From Prosthecodimorpha hirschii (GTDB lineage: Bacteria; Pseudomonadota; Alphaproteobacteria; Rhizobiales; Ancalomicrobiaceae): 64,000 nucleotides of DNA. The stretch covers positions 3,680,447 through 3,744,446 of the forward strand of contig NZ_LJYW01000001.1 of assembly GCF_001305515.1 (NCBI RefSeq), read 5' to 3'. Below are positions 34,426 to 42,944 of the stretch, piece by piece (positions within the stretch are counted from its first letter, which is position 1; each line of letters starts with the position of its first letter). The notes beneath the pieces were generated by a model, which saw nothing but the letters and a program-made list of their open reading frames with translations, was not told where the DNA came from and did not search any database. The position numbers were made by a program, and so were the translations under genes.

Positions 34426-34890
34426 TCAGCCGGCCGGCTTCATGCGATAGCGGAAGTCGCAGCGCTTGGCACCCTGCATCAGGGTTCCGGTGCGGGTCAG
34501 TTCCATGTTCGGATTGTAGCCGGTGCAGAATTCGCCGTCGCGGTTGCAGGACAGGAGATGGCCGACCTCGCCGAGGCCCATCTCCCGGTACATCTCCGCA
34601 TAGCGGCAGCGCACCACGTCGAATTCCAACGTCTCGGCCGTCGCGGACTTCACCTCGATGGTCAGGGCGTCGTTGGCGGTCCAGTTCGGCAGGATGGCGG
34701 CGAAATCGGCGAAGTCCGGGTCGCGGCCGAGTTCGGCGCGGAACTTGGCGCCCTGCGCGATCGCCGAGCGCGACACCGCCGCCCCGACGGTCTCGCGGGC
34801 GGCCTCGGCCCCGTGGCTCTCGGTCAGCACGTCGTAGACGTGCTTCAGGATCTCCGCCTCAATGCGGCGCCGTTCGATGATCGGAAGCAT
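34426..34890 (-). CDS. L-2-amino-thiazoline-4-carboxylate hydrolase-family protein (copy A)
   Basis: A 154-residue protein with the C-terminal pattern of the ATC hydrolase family: RCRYAEMYREMGLGEVGHLL, then CNRDGEFCTGYNPNMELTRT and GAKRCDFRYR. Known members open the thiazoline ring of ATC on the way to cysteine in pseudomonads; substrate here is not proven. Three conserved cysteines (RCRY, SCNRD, RCDF) are kept. The start at 34890 follows GAGGAG; a longer frame upstream lacks a ribosome site. It sits between livF and the M20 amidohydrolase gene. Confidence 0.85.
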   Translation of the reverse strand: MLPIIERRRIEAEILKHVYDVLTESHGAEAARETVGAAVSRSAIAQGAKFRAELGRDPDFADFAAILPNWTANDALTIEVKSATAETLEFDVVRCRYAEMYREMGLGEVGHLLSCNRDGEFCTGYNPNMELTRTGTLMQGAKRCDFRYRMKPAG

Positions 34891-34948
34891 GCTGGCTCCT
34901 CCTGGTTCGGATGCGGGGGCGGCCTGCAGCGGGCCGTGGCCGACCGCG

Positions 34949-35653
34949 TCAGTGGACATGGCCGCCCAGATAGGCCTCGACGATGCGCGGGTCGCCGGCG
35001 AGGTCCGCCGACGGCCCCTCGATGACGATCCGGCCGCCCTCCATCACGGCGGCGCGGTCGGCGATGCGCAGGGCCGCCTTGGCGTTCTGCTCGACGATCA
35101 GGATCGACAGCCCCTCGGACCGGATCTGCGCCAGGAGGTCGAAGATGCTCTTGACCACCTTCGGGGCGAGCCCGAGCGAGGGCTCGTCGAGGAGCAGGAT
35201 CGACGGCCGCGCCATCAGGGCGCGCGCGATGCACAGCATCTGCTGCTCGCCGCCCGACAGCGAGCCGGCCATCTGGCCGCGCCGCTGGCCGAGCACGGGG
35301 AACAGCGCCATGACCCGGTCGAGTTCGGCGAGGCCGTGCCGGCCGCCGCCGATGACGAGATTTTCCAGGACCGTCATGGAGGCGAAGATCTGCCGGCCTT
35401 CCGGCGCCTGCAGAAGCCCGCGGGCGACGATCTCGTGGCTCTTCATCCGGGCGATGTCCTCGCCGCGGAACAGGATGCTGCCGGCCTTCGGGCTGTAGAT
35501 GCCCGAGATCGCCCGCATCAGGGTGGTCTTGCCGACGCCGTTCGAGCCGAGCACGGCGACGATGCCGCGTTCCGGCACGGCGAGGTCGACCCCGTGCAGG
35601 ATCTCCTGCAACCCCATGGCGACGGTCAGGCCGCGGATCTCGAGCAGACTCAT
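34949..35653 (-). CDS. livF: Branched-chain amino acid-type ABC transporter ATPase LivF
   Basis: A 234-residue ATPase: Walker A GSNGVGKT at residues 36-43, signature LSGGEQQM, Walker B ILLLDEPSLGLAP and an H-loop in LIVEQNAKAAL. The size and the LSGGEQQMLCIARALM block are diagnostic of LivF. It overlaps livG by 4 nt. In this family the transporter carries hydrophobic amino acids, amides, urea or related compounds, so the name shows homology and not a proven substrate. Confidence 0.95.
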   Translation of the reverse strand: MSLLEIRGLTVAMGLQEILHGVDLAVPERGIVAVLGSNGVGKTTLMRAISGIYSPKAGSILFRGEDIARMKSHEIVARGLLQAPEGRQIFASMTVLENLVIGGGRHGLAELDRVMALFPVLGQRRGQMAGSLSGGEQQMLCIARALMARPSILLLDEPSLGLAPKVVKSIFDLLAQIRSEGLSILIVEQNAKAALRIADRAAVMEGGRIVIEGPSADLAGDPRIVEAYLGGHVH

Positions 35654-36402
35654 TCGTCGACCCCCAGATAGGCTTCCAGCACGGCCGGATCGGCGCGCAC
35701 CGCGGCCGGCTCCGCATCGGCGATCTTGCGGCCGGAGGCGAGCACGACCACGCGCGAGCAGATGCCCATGACCAGGTTCATGTCGTGCTCGACCAGCATG
35801 ATCGACAGCCCCTCGCCGTTGAGCGAGCGGATGAAGCGGGCGAGGTCGGCGGTCTCGGAATCGTTCAGGCCGGCGGCCGGCTCGTCGAGGATCAGAAGCT
35901 CCGGCTTCATCGCCAGGGCGCGCGCGATCTCCAGATACTTGCGCTTGCCGTAGGAGAGATTGGCGGCCAGATCCTCGGCCACGCCGCCGAGGCCGACCCG
36001 CTCCAGCGCCTCCCAGGTCCGGGCCGAAATCGCATCGGCGCGCGCCCGCCGCCCGAACACCGCCGCGAAGGCCGACTGGCCCATCGCCCCGACGGCGCCG
36101 ACCGAGACATTGTCGAAGACCGACATGTTCGGAAAGACGCGCAGGTTCTGGAAGGTCCGCGACATGCCGCGAGCGGCGATGCGATGCGGCTTCAGGCCCT
36201 GGATCGGCTCGCCCTTGAACCGGACGGCGCCGGCGGAAAGCGGCGTGAAGCCGGAAATGAGGTTGAACAGGGTGGTCTTGCCGGCACCGTTCGGGCCGAT
36301 CAGGCCGACCAGTTCGCCCGCCTCGACCCGGGTGGTGACGCCGTCCACGGCGACCAGGCCGCCGAAGCGCCGGGTGACGTTTTCGATCTCGAGCAGGCTC
36401 AT
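35650..36402 (-). CDS. livG: Branched-chain amino acid-type ABC transporter ATPase LivG
   Basis: A 250-residue ATPase with Walker A GPNGAGKT at residues 36-43, the LivG marker MSRTFQNLRVFPNMSV, a degenerate signature NLSYGKRKYLEIARAL, Walker B LLILDEPAAGLN and the H-loop MLVEHDMNLVM. The start overlaps livM by 4 nt (36399-36402) and the end overlaps livF by 4 nt, so the three are tightly coupled. Confidence 0.95.
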   Translation of the reverse strand: MSLLEIENVTRRFGGLVAVDGVTTRVEAGELVGLIGPNGAGKTTLFNLISGFTPLSAGAVRFKGEPIQGLKPHRIAARGMSRTFQNLRVFPNMSVFDNVSVGAVGAMGQSAFAAVFGRRARADAISARTWEALERVGLGGVAEDLAANLSYGKRKYLEIARALAMKPELLILDEPAAGLNDSETADLARFIRSLNGEGLSIMLVEHDMNLVMGICSRVVVLASGRKIADAEPAAVRADPAVLEAYLGVDE

Positions 36403-37406
36403 CGCCAACCGACCTCCCGATCGGACGGGGCCGCGCCCCATTTCAGCCCGAAGCCGCGGCGGACCAGCGACAGGGCCGAGACCTCGCCGAGCAGGCCGCG
36501 CGGCAGGAACAGGATCGACACGAACATCACGATGCCGACCATGACGTTGCGCAGGTCGCCGACGCCGCGCAGGACCTCCGGCAGCAGGATCAGCAGCGCC
36601 GCGCCGATGATCGCGCCGGGCAGCGAGCCGAGCCCGCCGACCACGATCATGGCGAGGACCAGGATCGAGGTGTTGAAGCCGAAATCGCCGGGCGAGACAT
36701 AGCCGGTCGTATAGGCCCACAGCGCCCCCGCGATGCCGGCAAAGAAGGCCGAGACGGTGAAGACCTCGATCTTCAGCCGCACCGTGTCGACCCCCATGGC
36801 GTCGGCGCACTGGTCGTCCTCGCGCAGCGAGCGCAGCGCGTTGCCGTAGTAGGAGTGGCTGAGCCGGTGCAGGACCCAGATCGACAACGCGACCAGCCCG
36901 GCGACCAGGAAATAGATCGCGATCGGCGACTTCACCGGCGTGCCGAACAGGGTGATGCCCGAGAACAGCATGACGCCGTTCGGCCCCTTGGTCACCGCCA
37001 CCCAGTTCAGCAGCACGGTGTGGATCATCTGCCCGATGGCCAGCGTCGCCACCGCGAAATAGATCGAGACCAGCCGCATGGTCGGCAGCGCGACCACGAA
37101 GGCGAGCGCGGCGGCGGCAAGGCCAGCGGCCGGCAGGCCCCACAGGAAGCCGAGCTTCATCTCGGTGCCGAGCAGGGCCGCTACATAGGCGCCGACCCCG
37201 TAGAAGGCGGCGTGGCCGAGATGCAGCAGGCCGGCGGCGCCGGTGACCAGATGCAGCGACACGGCCAGCAGCGCATAGATCAGCACCAGCTGGGCGACCT
37301 GGAAGAAGTAGCCCTTGCCGAACTTGGCGAGGCCGTAGGGCACAAGCGCGAAGACGACGAGGAGCACGAGGAGCGGGACCAGCCGTCCCCTGACGAACTC
37401 AGACAC
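36399..37406 (-). CDS. livM: Branched-chain amino acid-type ABC permease LivM
   Basis: A 335-residue membrane protein of eight to ten spans with the LivM features LHLVTGAAGLLHLGHAAFYGVGAY and AIIGAALLILLPEVLRG. It uses a GTG start at 37406 that overlaps the end of livH by 8 nt. It forms the membrane channel with LivH. The short C-terminal tail is rich in charged residues. Confidence 0.94.
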   Translation of the reverse strand: MSEFVRGRLVPLLVLLVVFALVPYGLAKFGKGYFFQVAQLVLIYALLAVSLHLVTGAAGLLHLGHAAFYGVGAYVAALLGTEMKLGFLWGLPAAGLAAAALAFVVALPTMRLVSIYFAVATLAIGQMIHTVLLNWVAVTKGPNGVMLFSGITLFGTPVKSPIAIYFLVAGLVALSIWVLHRLSHSYYGNALRSLREDDQCADAMGVDTVRLKIEVFTVSAFFAGIAGALWAYTTGYVSPGDFGFNTSILVLAMIVVGGLGSLPGAIIGAALLILLPEVLRGVGDLRNVMVGIVMFVSILFLPRGLLGEVSALSLVRRGFGLKWGAAPSDREVGWR

Positions 37407-38313
37407 GTTCCCTCCCCGCTCCGAAGAGACCTTGCGGAAAGAAGATCAGGGTGACGATCAGGAAGCCGTAGGCGACCATGTCGGCCCAGTTGGAGGAGAT
37501 GAAGGTGGTGGCGAGGCCTTCGGAGAGACCGAGCAGCAGCGCGCAGACGACCGCGCCGGGGATCGACGACAGCCCGCCCATGACCATCGCCACGAAGGCC
37601 TTGATGCCCGGCACGAAGCCCATCGCAGGGAAGATCGCGCCGTAATAGAGGCCGACCAGGATGCCGGCGCCCGCACCCATCATCGAGCCGAGCGCGAAGG
37701 TGGTGATGATGGTGCGGTCGGTGTCGATGCCGACATATTTGGCGCCGAGCGGATTGGCCGAGACGGCGCGGATCGACAGGCCGATGCGGGTGCGCTTGAG
37801 CAGATATTGCAGCCCACCGAGCATGACCGCAGCGACCGCGAAGATGATCACGTCGCCGGTGACGATGGTGACCGGGCCGAGCTCGATCGGCTTGTTGATC
37901 AGATAGTCGAACGGCAGGGTCTGCATCTGCGAACCGAAGCCGATCTCCAGGCCCTCGCGCACCACGATCGAGACGGCGAGCGACGACATCAGCGTCGATT
38001 CGCGCATCGCCCGCGATTTCAGCGAGGCCTCGTCGGAGAAGCGCCGGAACGGCTTGAAGGCGATGCGTTCGAGGCCGAAGCCGAGCGCGGCGCCGAAGGC
38101 CAGCACGGCGAACAGCACGACCAGGAAGGGCGGCGCGAAGGCGGTGATCAGAAGCAGGCCCGCGAAGGCGCCGACCGTGTAGACCTCGCCATGGGCGAAG
38201 TTGACGACGTTGAGCACGCCGAAGATCAGCGTGAAGCCGATCGCCATCAGGGCGTAGATGACGCCCTGCGACAGGCCGATGGCCAATTGCTGCAGGTAAT
38301 AGGGATCGATCAC
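37399..38313 (-). CDS. livH: Branched-chain amino acid-type ABC permease LivH
   Basis: A 304-residue permease, VIDPYYLQQLAIGLSQGVIYALM at the start, with the LivH motif FGVLNVVNFAHGEVYTVGAF and FVAMVMGGLSSIPGAVVCALLLG near the end. I choose the GTG at 38313 because homology begins there and AGGGG precedes it; a longer upstream frame is only an Arg/Pro/Ser-rich extension. A strong hairpin separates it from livK. It pairs with LivM at 36399. Confidence 0.93.
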   Translation of the reverse strand: MIDPYYLQQLAIGLSQGVIYALMAIGFTLIFGVLNVVNFAHGEVYTVGAFAGLLLITAFAPPFLVVLFAVLAFGAALGFGLERIAFKPFRRFSDEASLKSRAMRESTLMSSLAVSIVVREGLEIGFGSQMQTLPFDYLINKPIELGPVTIVTGDVIIFAVAAVMLGGLQYLLKRTRIGLSIRAVSANPLGAKYVGIDTDRTIITTFALGSMMGAGAGILVGLYYGAIFPAMGFVPGIKAFVAMVMGGLSSIPGAVVCALLLGLSEGLATTFISSNWADMVAYGFLIVTLIFFPQGLFGAGRERV

Positions 38314-38380
38314 GGCGGCCCCCTGGCGGCGCGTCGTTCGGACCGGGCGATCGGGCTGCCCGGCTGCGGCTTCAGCGTCG

Positions 38381-38411
38381 GCCGGCGGCGCCCTTGAGGG
38401 CGACCGCCGGC
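38381..38411 (-). terminator. Hairpin between livK and livH
   Basis: An 8-bp outer stem (GCCGGCGG / CCGCCGGC) and a 5-bp inner stem (CGCCC / GGGCG, loop TTGA on the + strand), with one bulged base, lie 8 nt beyond the livK stop. No U-tract. As with the other two binding-protein genes it probably sets a higher level of binding protein than of permeases. Confidence 0.6.
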
Positions 38412-38419
38412 ACGCCGGA

Positions 38420-39538
38420 TCAATCGGCGACGGGCGTGAAGACGCCGCCGACGATGCGCACCTTGGAGAGCTGCTTGACCGGCTCGCGGTCGGCACCGAA
38501 GGTGGTCGAGCCGGTCACGCCGGGGAAGTCCTTGGTGGCGGCCAGCGCGTCGCGGATCGCGGCGCGGGTCGACTTCGGATAGGTCTTGACCACCGCCTCG
38601 AGCATGATGTTGACGGCATCGAAGGCCTGGGCCGGGAACTGGCCGGGCTCGGCGCCGCGCACCTTGACCCATTCGGCCACGAATTCCTTGACCTCGGGCT
38701 TCGGGCTGTTGGGCAGGAAGTTGGTGGTCAGCGACAGGCCCTCGGCGTCGGCGCCGGCGAGCTCGATCACCTTCTGGTTATGGGCGGCCGAGGTCGAATA
38801 GACCGGGATCGCGATGCCGAGCTGCTTCATCTGCTTGAGGAAGTTGGCCGCGTCCTCGTAGAAGAAGCCGGTATAGATGGCGTCCGGCTTCTCGCGCTGG
38901 ATCTTGGTCAGCAGCGAGCGGAAGTCGGGCAGACCGCGGTTGAAATACTCGGTCAGGACCACCTTGCCGCCCTTGGCGGCGATCTCATCGGCGAAATACT
39001 TGGTGACGCTCTGACCCCAGTCGGTCTGCTCGGCGATCACCGCGACCTTCTTGTAGCCCTTGGCGACCATCCAGTCGGCGTTGTAGGGGCCTTCGCCGGC
39101 CTGGGTGGTGATGTTGCGGAACTGCCATTCCGAGATCTTGGTGTAGTCGGGATGGGACGCGGTCTGGGAGAGCTGCGGCATGCCGGCCTCCTTGTAGACC
39201 TGCGCGGCGGCCATCGAGACGCCGGAGGTGAAGTCGCCGAGCACGCCGACGATCTTCTCGTCGTCGACGAACTTGCGCGCGATGGTCACGCCTTCCTTGG
39301 CGTCCGAGCGGCTGTCCTCGAACACGATCTCGACCTTGGCGGGGATGCGGCCGGAGGCGTTGAAGCGGGCGAGCGCGATCTCGGCGGCGGTCTTGAAGTC
39401 CTGGCCGTATTGCGCGGTGTTGCCGGTCAGCGGCAGCTGGTAGCCGAGCTTCACGGTTTCGGCGGCGGCGGCCGGCAGGGCGAAGGCGGCGGGCGCGGCG
39501 AGGGCTAGGGCGACGAGGTGTCTGCGGGTCAGCGTCAT
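38420..39538 (-). CDS. livK: Periplasmic ligand-binding protein, LivK-type (branched-chain family)
   Basis: A 372-residue periplasmic binding protein with a signal peptide (MTLTRRHLVALALAAPAAFA, cleavage probably after the AAA-E junction near residue 26). The Leu/Ile/Val-binding family fold is supported by VKLGYQLPLTGNTAQYG, VVGVLGDFTSGVSMAAAQVY-like and VAVIAEQTDWGQSVTKYF segments. The operon lacks the usual amino-acid catabolic genes but has hydrolases for cyclic or amide compounds, so the ligand may be an amino-acid derivative. Preceded by the hydrolase gene at 39609. Confidence 0.92.
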   Translation of the reverse strand: MTLTRRHLVALALAAPAAFALPAAAAETVKLGYQLPLTGNTAQYGQDFKTAAEIALARFNASGRIPAKVEIVFEDSRSDAKEGVTIARKFVDDEKIVGVLGDFTSGVSMAAAQVYKEAGMPQLSQTASHPDYTKISEWQFRNITTQAGEGPYNADWMVAKGYKKVAVIAEQTDWGQSVTKYFADEIAAKGGKVVLTEYFNRGLPDFRSLLTKIQREKPDAIYTGFFYEDAANFLKQMKQLGIAIPVYSTSAAHNQKVIELAGADAEGLSLTTNFLPNSPKPEVKEFVAEWVKVRGAEPGQFPAQAFDAVNIMLEAVVKTYPKSTRAAIRDALAATKDFPGVTGSTTFGADREPVKQLSKVRIVGGVFTPVAD

Positions 39539-39608
39539 GGGCTCCAGTCTCCGTTCAGGCCCGGGGGGCCGATGGGGGTGGTGTCTCGTGGCGGATCGAC
39601 GGGATCGG

Positions 39609-40115
39609 TCAGGCGGCCGTGCCGGGTTCGACGACGAGCTTGCAGCAGCCTTCCTGGCCGGGTTTCCAGGTTTCTCCTTTGAAGACGAAACCGGCGGCCT
39701 TGAACAGCCCGCCGTCGATGGCGCCGCCGGCCTTGCACAGAAGTTCCAGCTCCTCGCCGGACCGTCCCATGGCGACCCAGGCTTCCTTCAGCGGGCAGCG
39801 GTGGAACTGGATCTCCAGACGCTCGTCGTCGCAGCGCAGGACCTCCGGCTGGAAGATCACCTCGCCGGCCGGGATGCCGCCGAGAAAGCGGTCCTTGAGG
39901 CCGGTCAGGTCGGCGGGTCCGAGGTCGGCGAATTTCGCCCCCATCGTCACGCCCATCCGGCGGGTGGCCTCCGAGACGATCTCCACGGCCCGGTCGGTGC
40001 CGAAGGCCTCGCGCAACACGTCGAACATGTTGGCATAGGCGGCCGCCCGCATGGCGAAGGCGCCCTGCAACCACTCGATCGGCACCATGCGGCCGCTCGG
40101 ACCCGTCTCTGACAT
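39609..40115 (-). CDS. L-2-amino-thiazoline-4-carboxylate hydrolase-family protein (copy B)
   Basis: A 168-residue protein of the same family as 34426 but of a different subgroup. The C-terminal half reads FHRCPLKEAWVAMGRSGEEL, then ELLCKAGGAIDGGLFKAAGF and EGCCKLVVEP, with the spaced cysteines of the family. The N-terminal part carries an AFAMRAAAYANMFDVLREAFG helix. The start follows AGGAG. It lies between the FAD oxidoreductase and livK. Likely hydrolyses a small cyclic amine or amidine imported by the Liv-type transporter; this is inference. Confidence 0.78.
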   Translation of the reverse strand: MSETGPSGRMVPIEWLQGAFAMRAAAYANMFDVLREAFGTDRAVEIVSEATRRMGVTMGAKFADLGPADLTGLKDRFLGGIPAGEVIFQPEVLRCDDERLEIQFHRCPLKEAWVAMGRSGEELELLCKAGGAIDGGLFKAAGFVFKGETWKPGQEGCCKLVVEPGTAA

Positions 40116-40177
40116 GCTTGGCTCCTGTGCTCGGTCTCGTTCGACCGGATCGGGGTGAGGGGGGCGGACGCGGCCCG

Positions 40178-41479
40178 TCACGCGGGCTCGCGCGCATCCT
40201 TGAAGCGGTACCATGCCAGCATGGCCGGGGCGACGATCCGGGCAACCGCATGGAACGGGTAAGGGCGGACCGGCGTGATCGGAACGGGCAGTTCGGCCGG
40301 CGGTACGCCGCCGAGCGCATCGGCGAAGACGCGGCCGAGCGCCGTCGACAGGGCGACGCCGCGACCGTTGCAGGCGACCCAGGTCCACAGGCCCTCGGCG
40401 GGATTGTGGAACCGCGGCATGCGGTCGTCGGTCATGCCGATGCGGCCGTTCCAGACGAATTCGAAACGCGGCACGCCCATCTGCGGGAACATGCGGGCGA
40501 AGCGGTCGCCGACCAGGCGGCGGAGCCGGTCGGCGCCGTTCAGCGGCACGATCAGGGCGCCGCCGGTGACCAGCCGACCGCGCGCGTCCCAGCGGAAGAA
40601 GCGCAGATCGCCGTGGGTGTCGGACAGGGCCTGGCGGCCGGGCAGCACGCTGGCGCGGACCGCGTCCGACTGCGGCTCGGTCGCCATCTGCCAGGACAGC
40701 ACCGGCACCAGCGAACGCGCGAGCGACGGGGAGAGGGCCGGGCGGAAGCCGTCCGTATAGCCGTTCGAGGCGAGGAGGACCTGATCGGCGACGACCCGTC
40801 CGGCGCCGGTCGCCAGGACCCAGCCGGCCGGCGTCCGCTCCAGGCTGTCGACCGGGCTCGCCTCATGGATGACGGCGCCGGCCGCCTCGGCGGCGGCGGC
40901 GAGGCCGCGGGCGAAGGCGAGCGGATTGATGTGACCGCCCGAGCGGTTGAGCATGCCGCCGTACCAGTCGCGCGAGCCGACCAGGCGGGCGGTCTCCTCG
41001 GCATCGAGCAGGCTGACCGGCGCGCCGCGGCGGCTCCAGGCCTCGACCCGGGCGGCGGACAGCCGGACGCGGCCGGGCGAATGGGCCGGCTGGAACCAGC
41101 CGTTCTGCACGGCCTCGCAGTCGATCCTCTGGCGCCGGACCAGATCGAACAGGCCGGCCGCGCTATCCGAGACGAGCTGGGCGAAACGCTCCCCGGTCTC
41201 GCCGAAGAGCCGCGCCATGGCGTCCGGCTCGGCGCCGGTCATGGTCGGGATGACCTGGCCGTTGTTGCGGCCGGAGGCGCCCCAGCCGACCACGGCGGCC
41301 TCCAGGACCACCACCTTGCGGCCCCGTTCGGCCAGCGCCAGCGCCGCCGAGAGCCCCGTGAAGCCGGCCCCGACGATCGCCACATCGGCCCGAACCTCGC
41401 CGGCCAGCGCCGCGGAAGGCGGCCGCGGCGGCGTCACCGAGGCCCACAGGGAGGGCGGCAGGGGCGGCGGCAGGCTCAT
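40178..41479 (-). CDS. FAD-dependent amine/amino-acid oxidoreductase (DAO family)
   Basis: A 433-residue flavoprotein with the N-terminal ADP-binding motif VAIVGAGFTGLSAALALAER at about residues 34-53, RNNGQVIP shortly after (typical of gamma-glutamylputrescine oxidase/PuuB- and DadA-like proteins), and the C-terminal WVACNGRGVALSTALGRVFA that closes the FAD site. No signal peptide. It oxidises an amine or D-amino acid, giving an imine and reducing equivalents. It is the second gene of the leftward operon, downstream of the racemase. Confidence 0.9.
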   Translation of the reverse strand: MSLPPPLPPSLWASVTPPRPPSAALAGEVRADVAIVGAGFTGLSAALALAERGRKVVVLEAAVVGWGASGRNNGQVIPTMTGAEPDAMARLFGETGERFAQLVSDSAAGLFDLVRRQRIDCEAVQNGWFQPAHSPGRVRLSAARVEAWSRRGAPVSLLDAEETARLVGSRDWYGGMLNRSGGHINPLAFARGLAAAAEAAGAVIHEASPVDSLERTPAGWVLATGAGRVVADQVLLASNGYTDGFRPALSPSLARSLVPVLSWQMATEPQSDAVRASVLPGRQALSDTHGDLRFFRWDARGRLVTGGALIVPLNGADRLRRLVGDRFARMFPQMGVPRFEFVWNGRIGMTDDRMPRFHNPAEGLWTWVACNGRGVALSTALGRVFADALGGVPPAELPVPITPVRPYPFHAVARIVAPAMLAWYRFKDAREPA

Positions 41480-41535
41480 GGGTCGAGGGCTCCTGGGATC
41501 GGACTCCGGCCGACGGATGGCGACAGATCGCGGGT

Positions 41536-42258
41536 TCAGGCGGCGACGGCATCCACTTGCAGCGAACCGTCAGAAAAGTCGACTGCTGCGCGGGCATGCA
41601 ATTTTGTCGAATCAAATACGGGCAGATTCGAATCCGTTTGATGGATCAACAGCCCGATTTCGGTGCAGCCGAGGATCACGCTGTCGGCGCCCTCGGCAGC
41701 GGCGGCCTCGATCACGTCGACATAGCGCTGCCGCGATTCCGACCGGACGACCCCGCAGCAGAGTTCGTCGAAGATGATGTCGTGAACGGCGCCGCGGTCC
41801 TGCGCCTCCGGCACGATGGCCTCCAGGCCGAACCGTGCGCGCAGCCGGTCGCGGTAGAAGGCCTGTTCCATCGTGTAGCGGGTGGCGAGCAGCAGCGGCC
41901 GCTTCTTGCCGGCGGCGACGAGTTCCTGTCCGACCACGTCGACGATGTGGATCAGCGGCACGGAGGCCGCGCGGGCGACGCCGTCGGCGACCAGATGCAT
42001 GGTGTTGGTGCAGATCAGGATGCAGCCGGCGCCGGCGCGGACCAGGCCGGACGCCGCCTCGGCGAGCGCGGCCTCGGCCAGATCCCAGCGGCCGGCCTTC
42101 TGCAGGGCGACGATCGCCTCGAAGTCGACCGAACGCAGCAGCAGGTCGGCGGACGCCAGGCCGCCGCGGCGGGCGCGGACCAACTCGTTGATTTCCCGAT
42201 AGTATGTGGCCGTGCTTTCCCAGCTCATGCCGCCGATCAGGCCGATGATTCGAGACAC
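41536..42258 (-). CDS. Aspartate/glutamate/hydantoin racemase-family protein
   Basis: A 240-residue cytoplasmic enzyme opening VSRIIGLIGGMSWESTATYY (the GTG start is written M). Two catalytic cysteines are visible, in CTNTMH and LGCTEI, as expected for cofactor-independent racemases of this superfamily, which also includes hydantoin and ATC racemase candidates. GTG start at 42258 with GGAG upstream. It is the first gene of the leftward unit, divergent from the Lrp-type regulator. A role in making both enantiomers of the imported compound available is likely. Confidence 0.9.
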   Translation of the reverse strand: MSRIIGLIGGMSWESTATYYREINELVRARRGGLASADLLLRSVDFEAIVALQKAGRWDLAEAALAEAASGLVRAGAGCILICTNTMHLVADGVARAASVPLIHIVDVVGQELVAAGKKRPLLLATRYTMEQAFYRDRLRARFGLEAIVPEAQDRGAVHDIIFDELCCGVVRSESRQRYVDVIEAAAAEGADSVILGCTEIGLLIHQTDSNLPVFDSTKLHARAAVDFSDGSLQVDAVAA

Positions 42259-42416
42259 TGGAATTCTCCGTCGTGGAACCGTGTCCCTAGGCTAAGGCCC
42301 CGACCCGGCCGGCGTCCCTGCGCCGGCTGCACAAAGTCGCGGCAAACCCGAGAACAGATTGCGTGAGAAGAGCCTCTTGCGAAATCGATTTGCGTCGCTT
42401 TAGTGAAGGCGTGCAA

Positions 42417-42890
42417 ATGGAGAGCGCGATGCTGGATATTCGCGACCGTCGAATCCTGGAGGAGCTGCAGGAGGACGCCACCGTGGCGGTGGCCGATCTC
42501 GCCGACACGGTCGGCCTGTCGGTCTCGGCCTGCTGGCGCCGCATCAAGGCGCTGGAGGATGCCGGCTTCATCACGCGGCGGGTGGCGCTGATCGACCGGC
42601 GCAAGAGCAACGTGCCGATGACGGTCTTCGTCGCCATCCGCACCTCGCGCCATTCGATGGAATGGCTGGATTCCTTCCGCAAGGTGATCGCCGAGATCCC
42701 GGAAATCGTCGAAGCCTATCGGCTGACCGGCGACATGGACTATCTGCTGCGCCTCGTGGTGCCGAATGTCGACGTCTACGATGCCGTCTACAAGAAGATG
42801 ATCAGTCGGCTCGACTTCACCGACATCACCTCGTCGATCTCGATGGAGGAGCTGAAGTTCACGACGTCCATCCCGTTGAAATACACATGA
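42417..42890 (+). CDS. Lrp/AsnC-family transcriptional regulator
   Basis: A 157-residue regulator: N-terminal winged helix-turn-helix (LDIRDRRILEELQEDATVAV... SACWRRIKALEDAGFITRRV) and a C-terminal RAM/ligand-binding domain. Start choice is between ATG 42417 (GAAGG upstream) and ATG 42429 (GGAG upstream). It is transcribed away from the racemase-liv-hydrolase operon, the usual layout for a local regulator that binds the 158-bp space between them and responds to an amino acid. Confidence 0.92.
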   Translation: MESAMLDIRDRRILEELQEDATVAVADLADTVGLSVSACWRRIKALEDAGFITRRVALIDRRKSNVPMTVFVAIRTSRHSMEWLDSFRKVIAEIPEIVEAYRLTGDMDYLLRLVVPNVDVYDAVYKKMISRLDFTDITSSISMEELKFTTSIPLKYT

Positions 42891-42944
42891 CGGCGGCTTC
42901 GCGGCTTTTGCCGGCAGCCCGTCGCCGTCCGGCAGGACAGTCCA

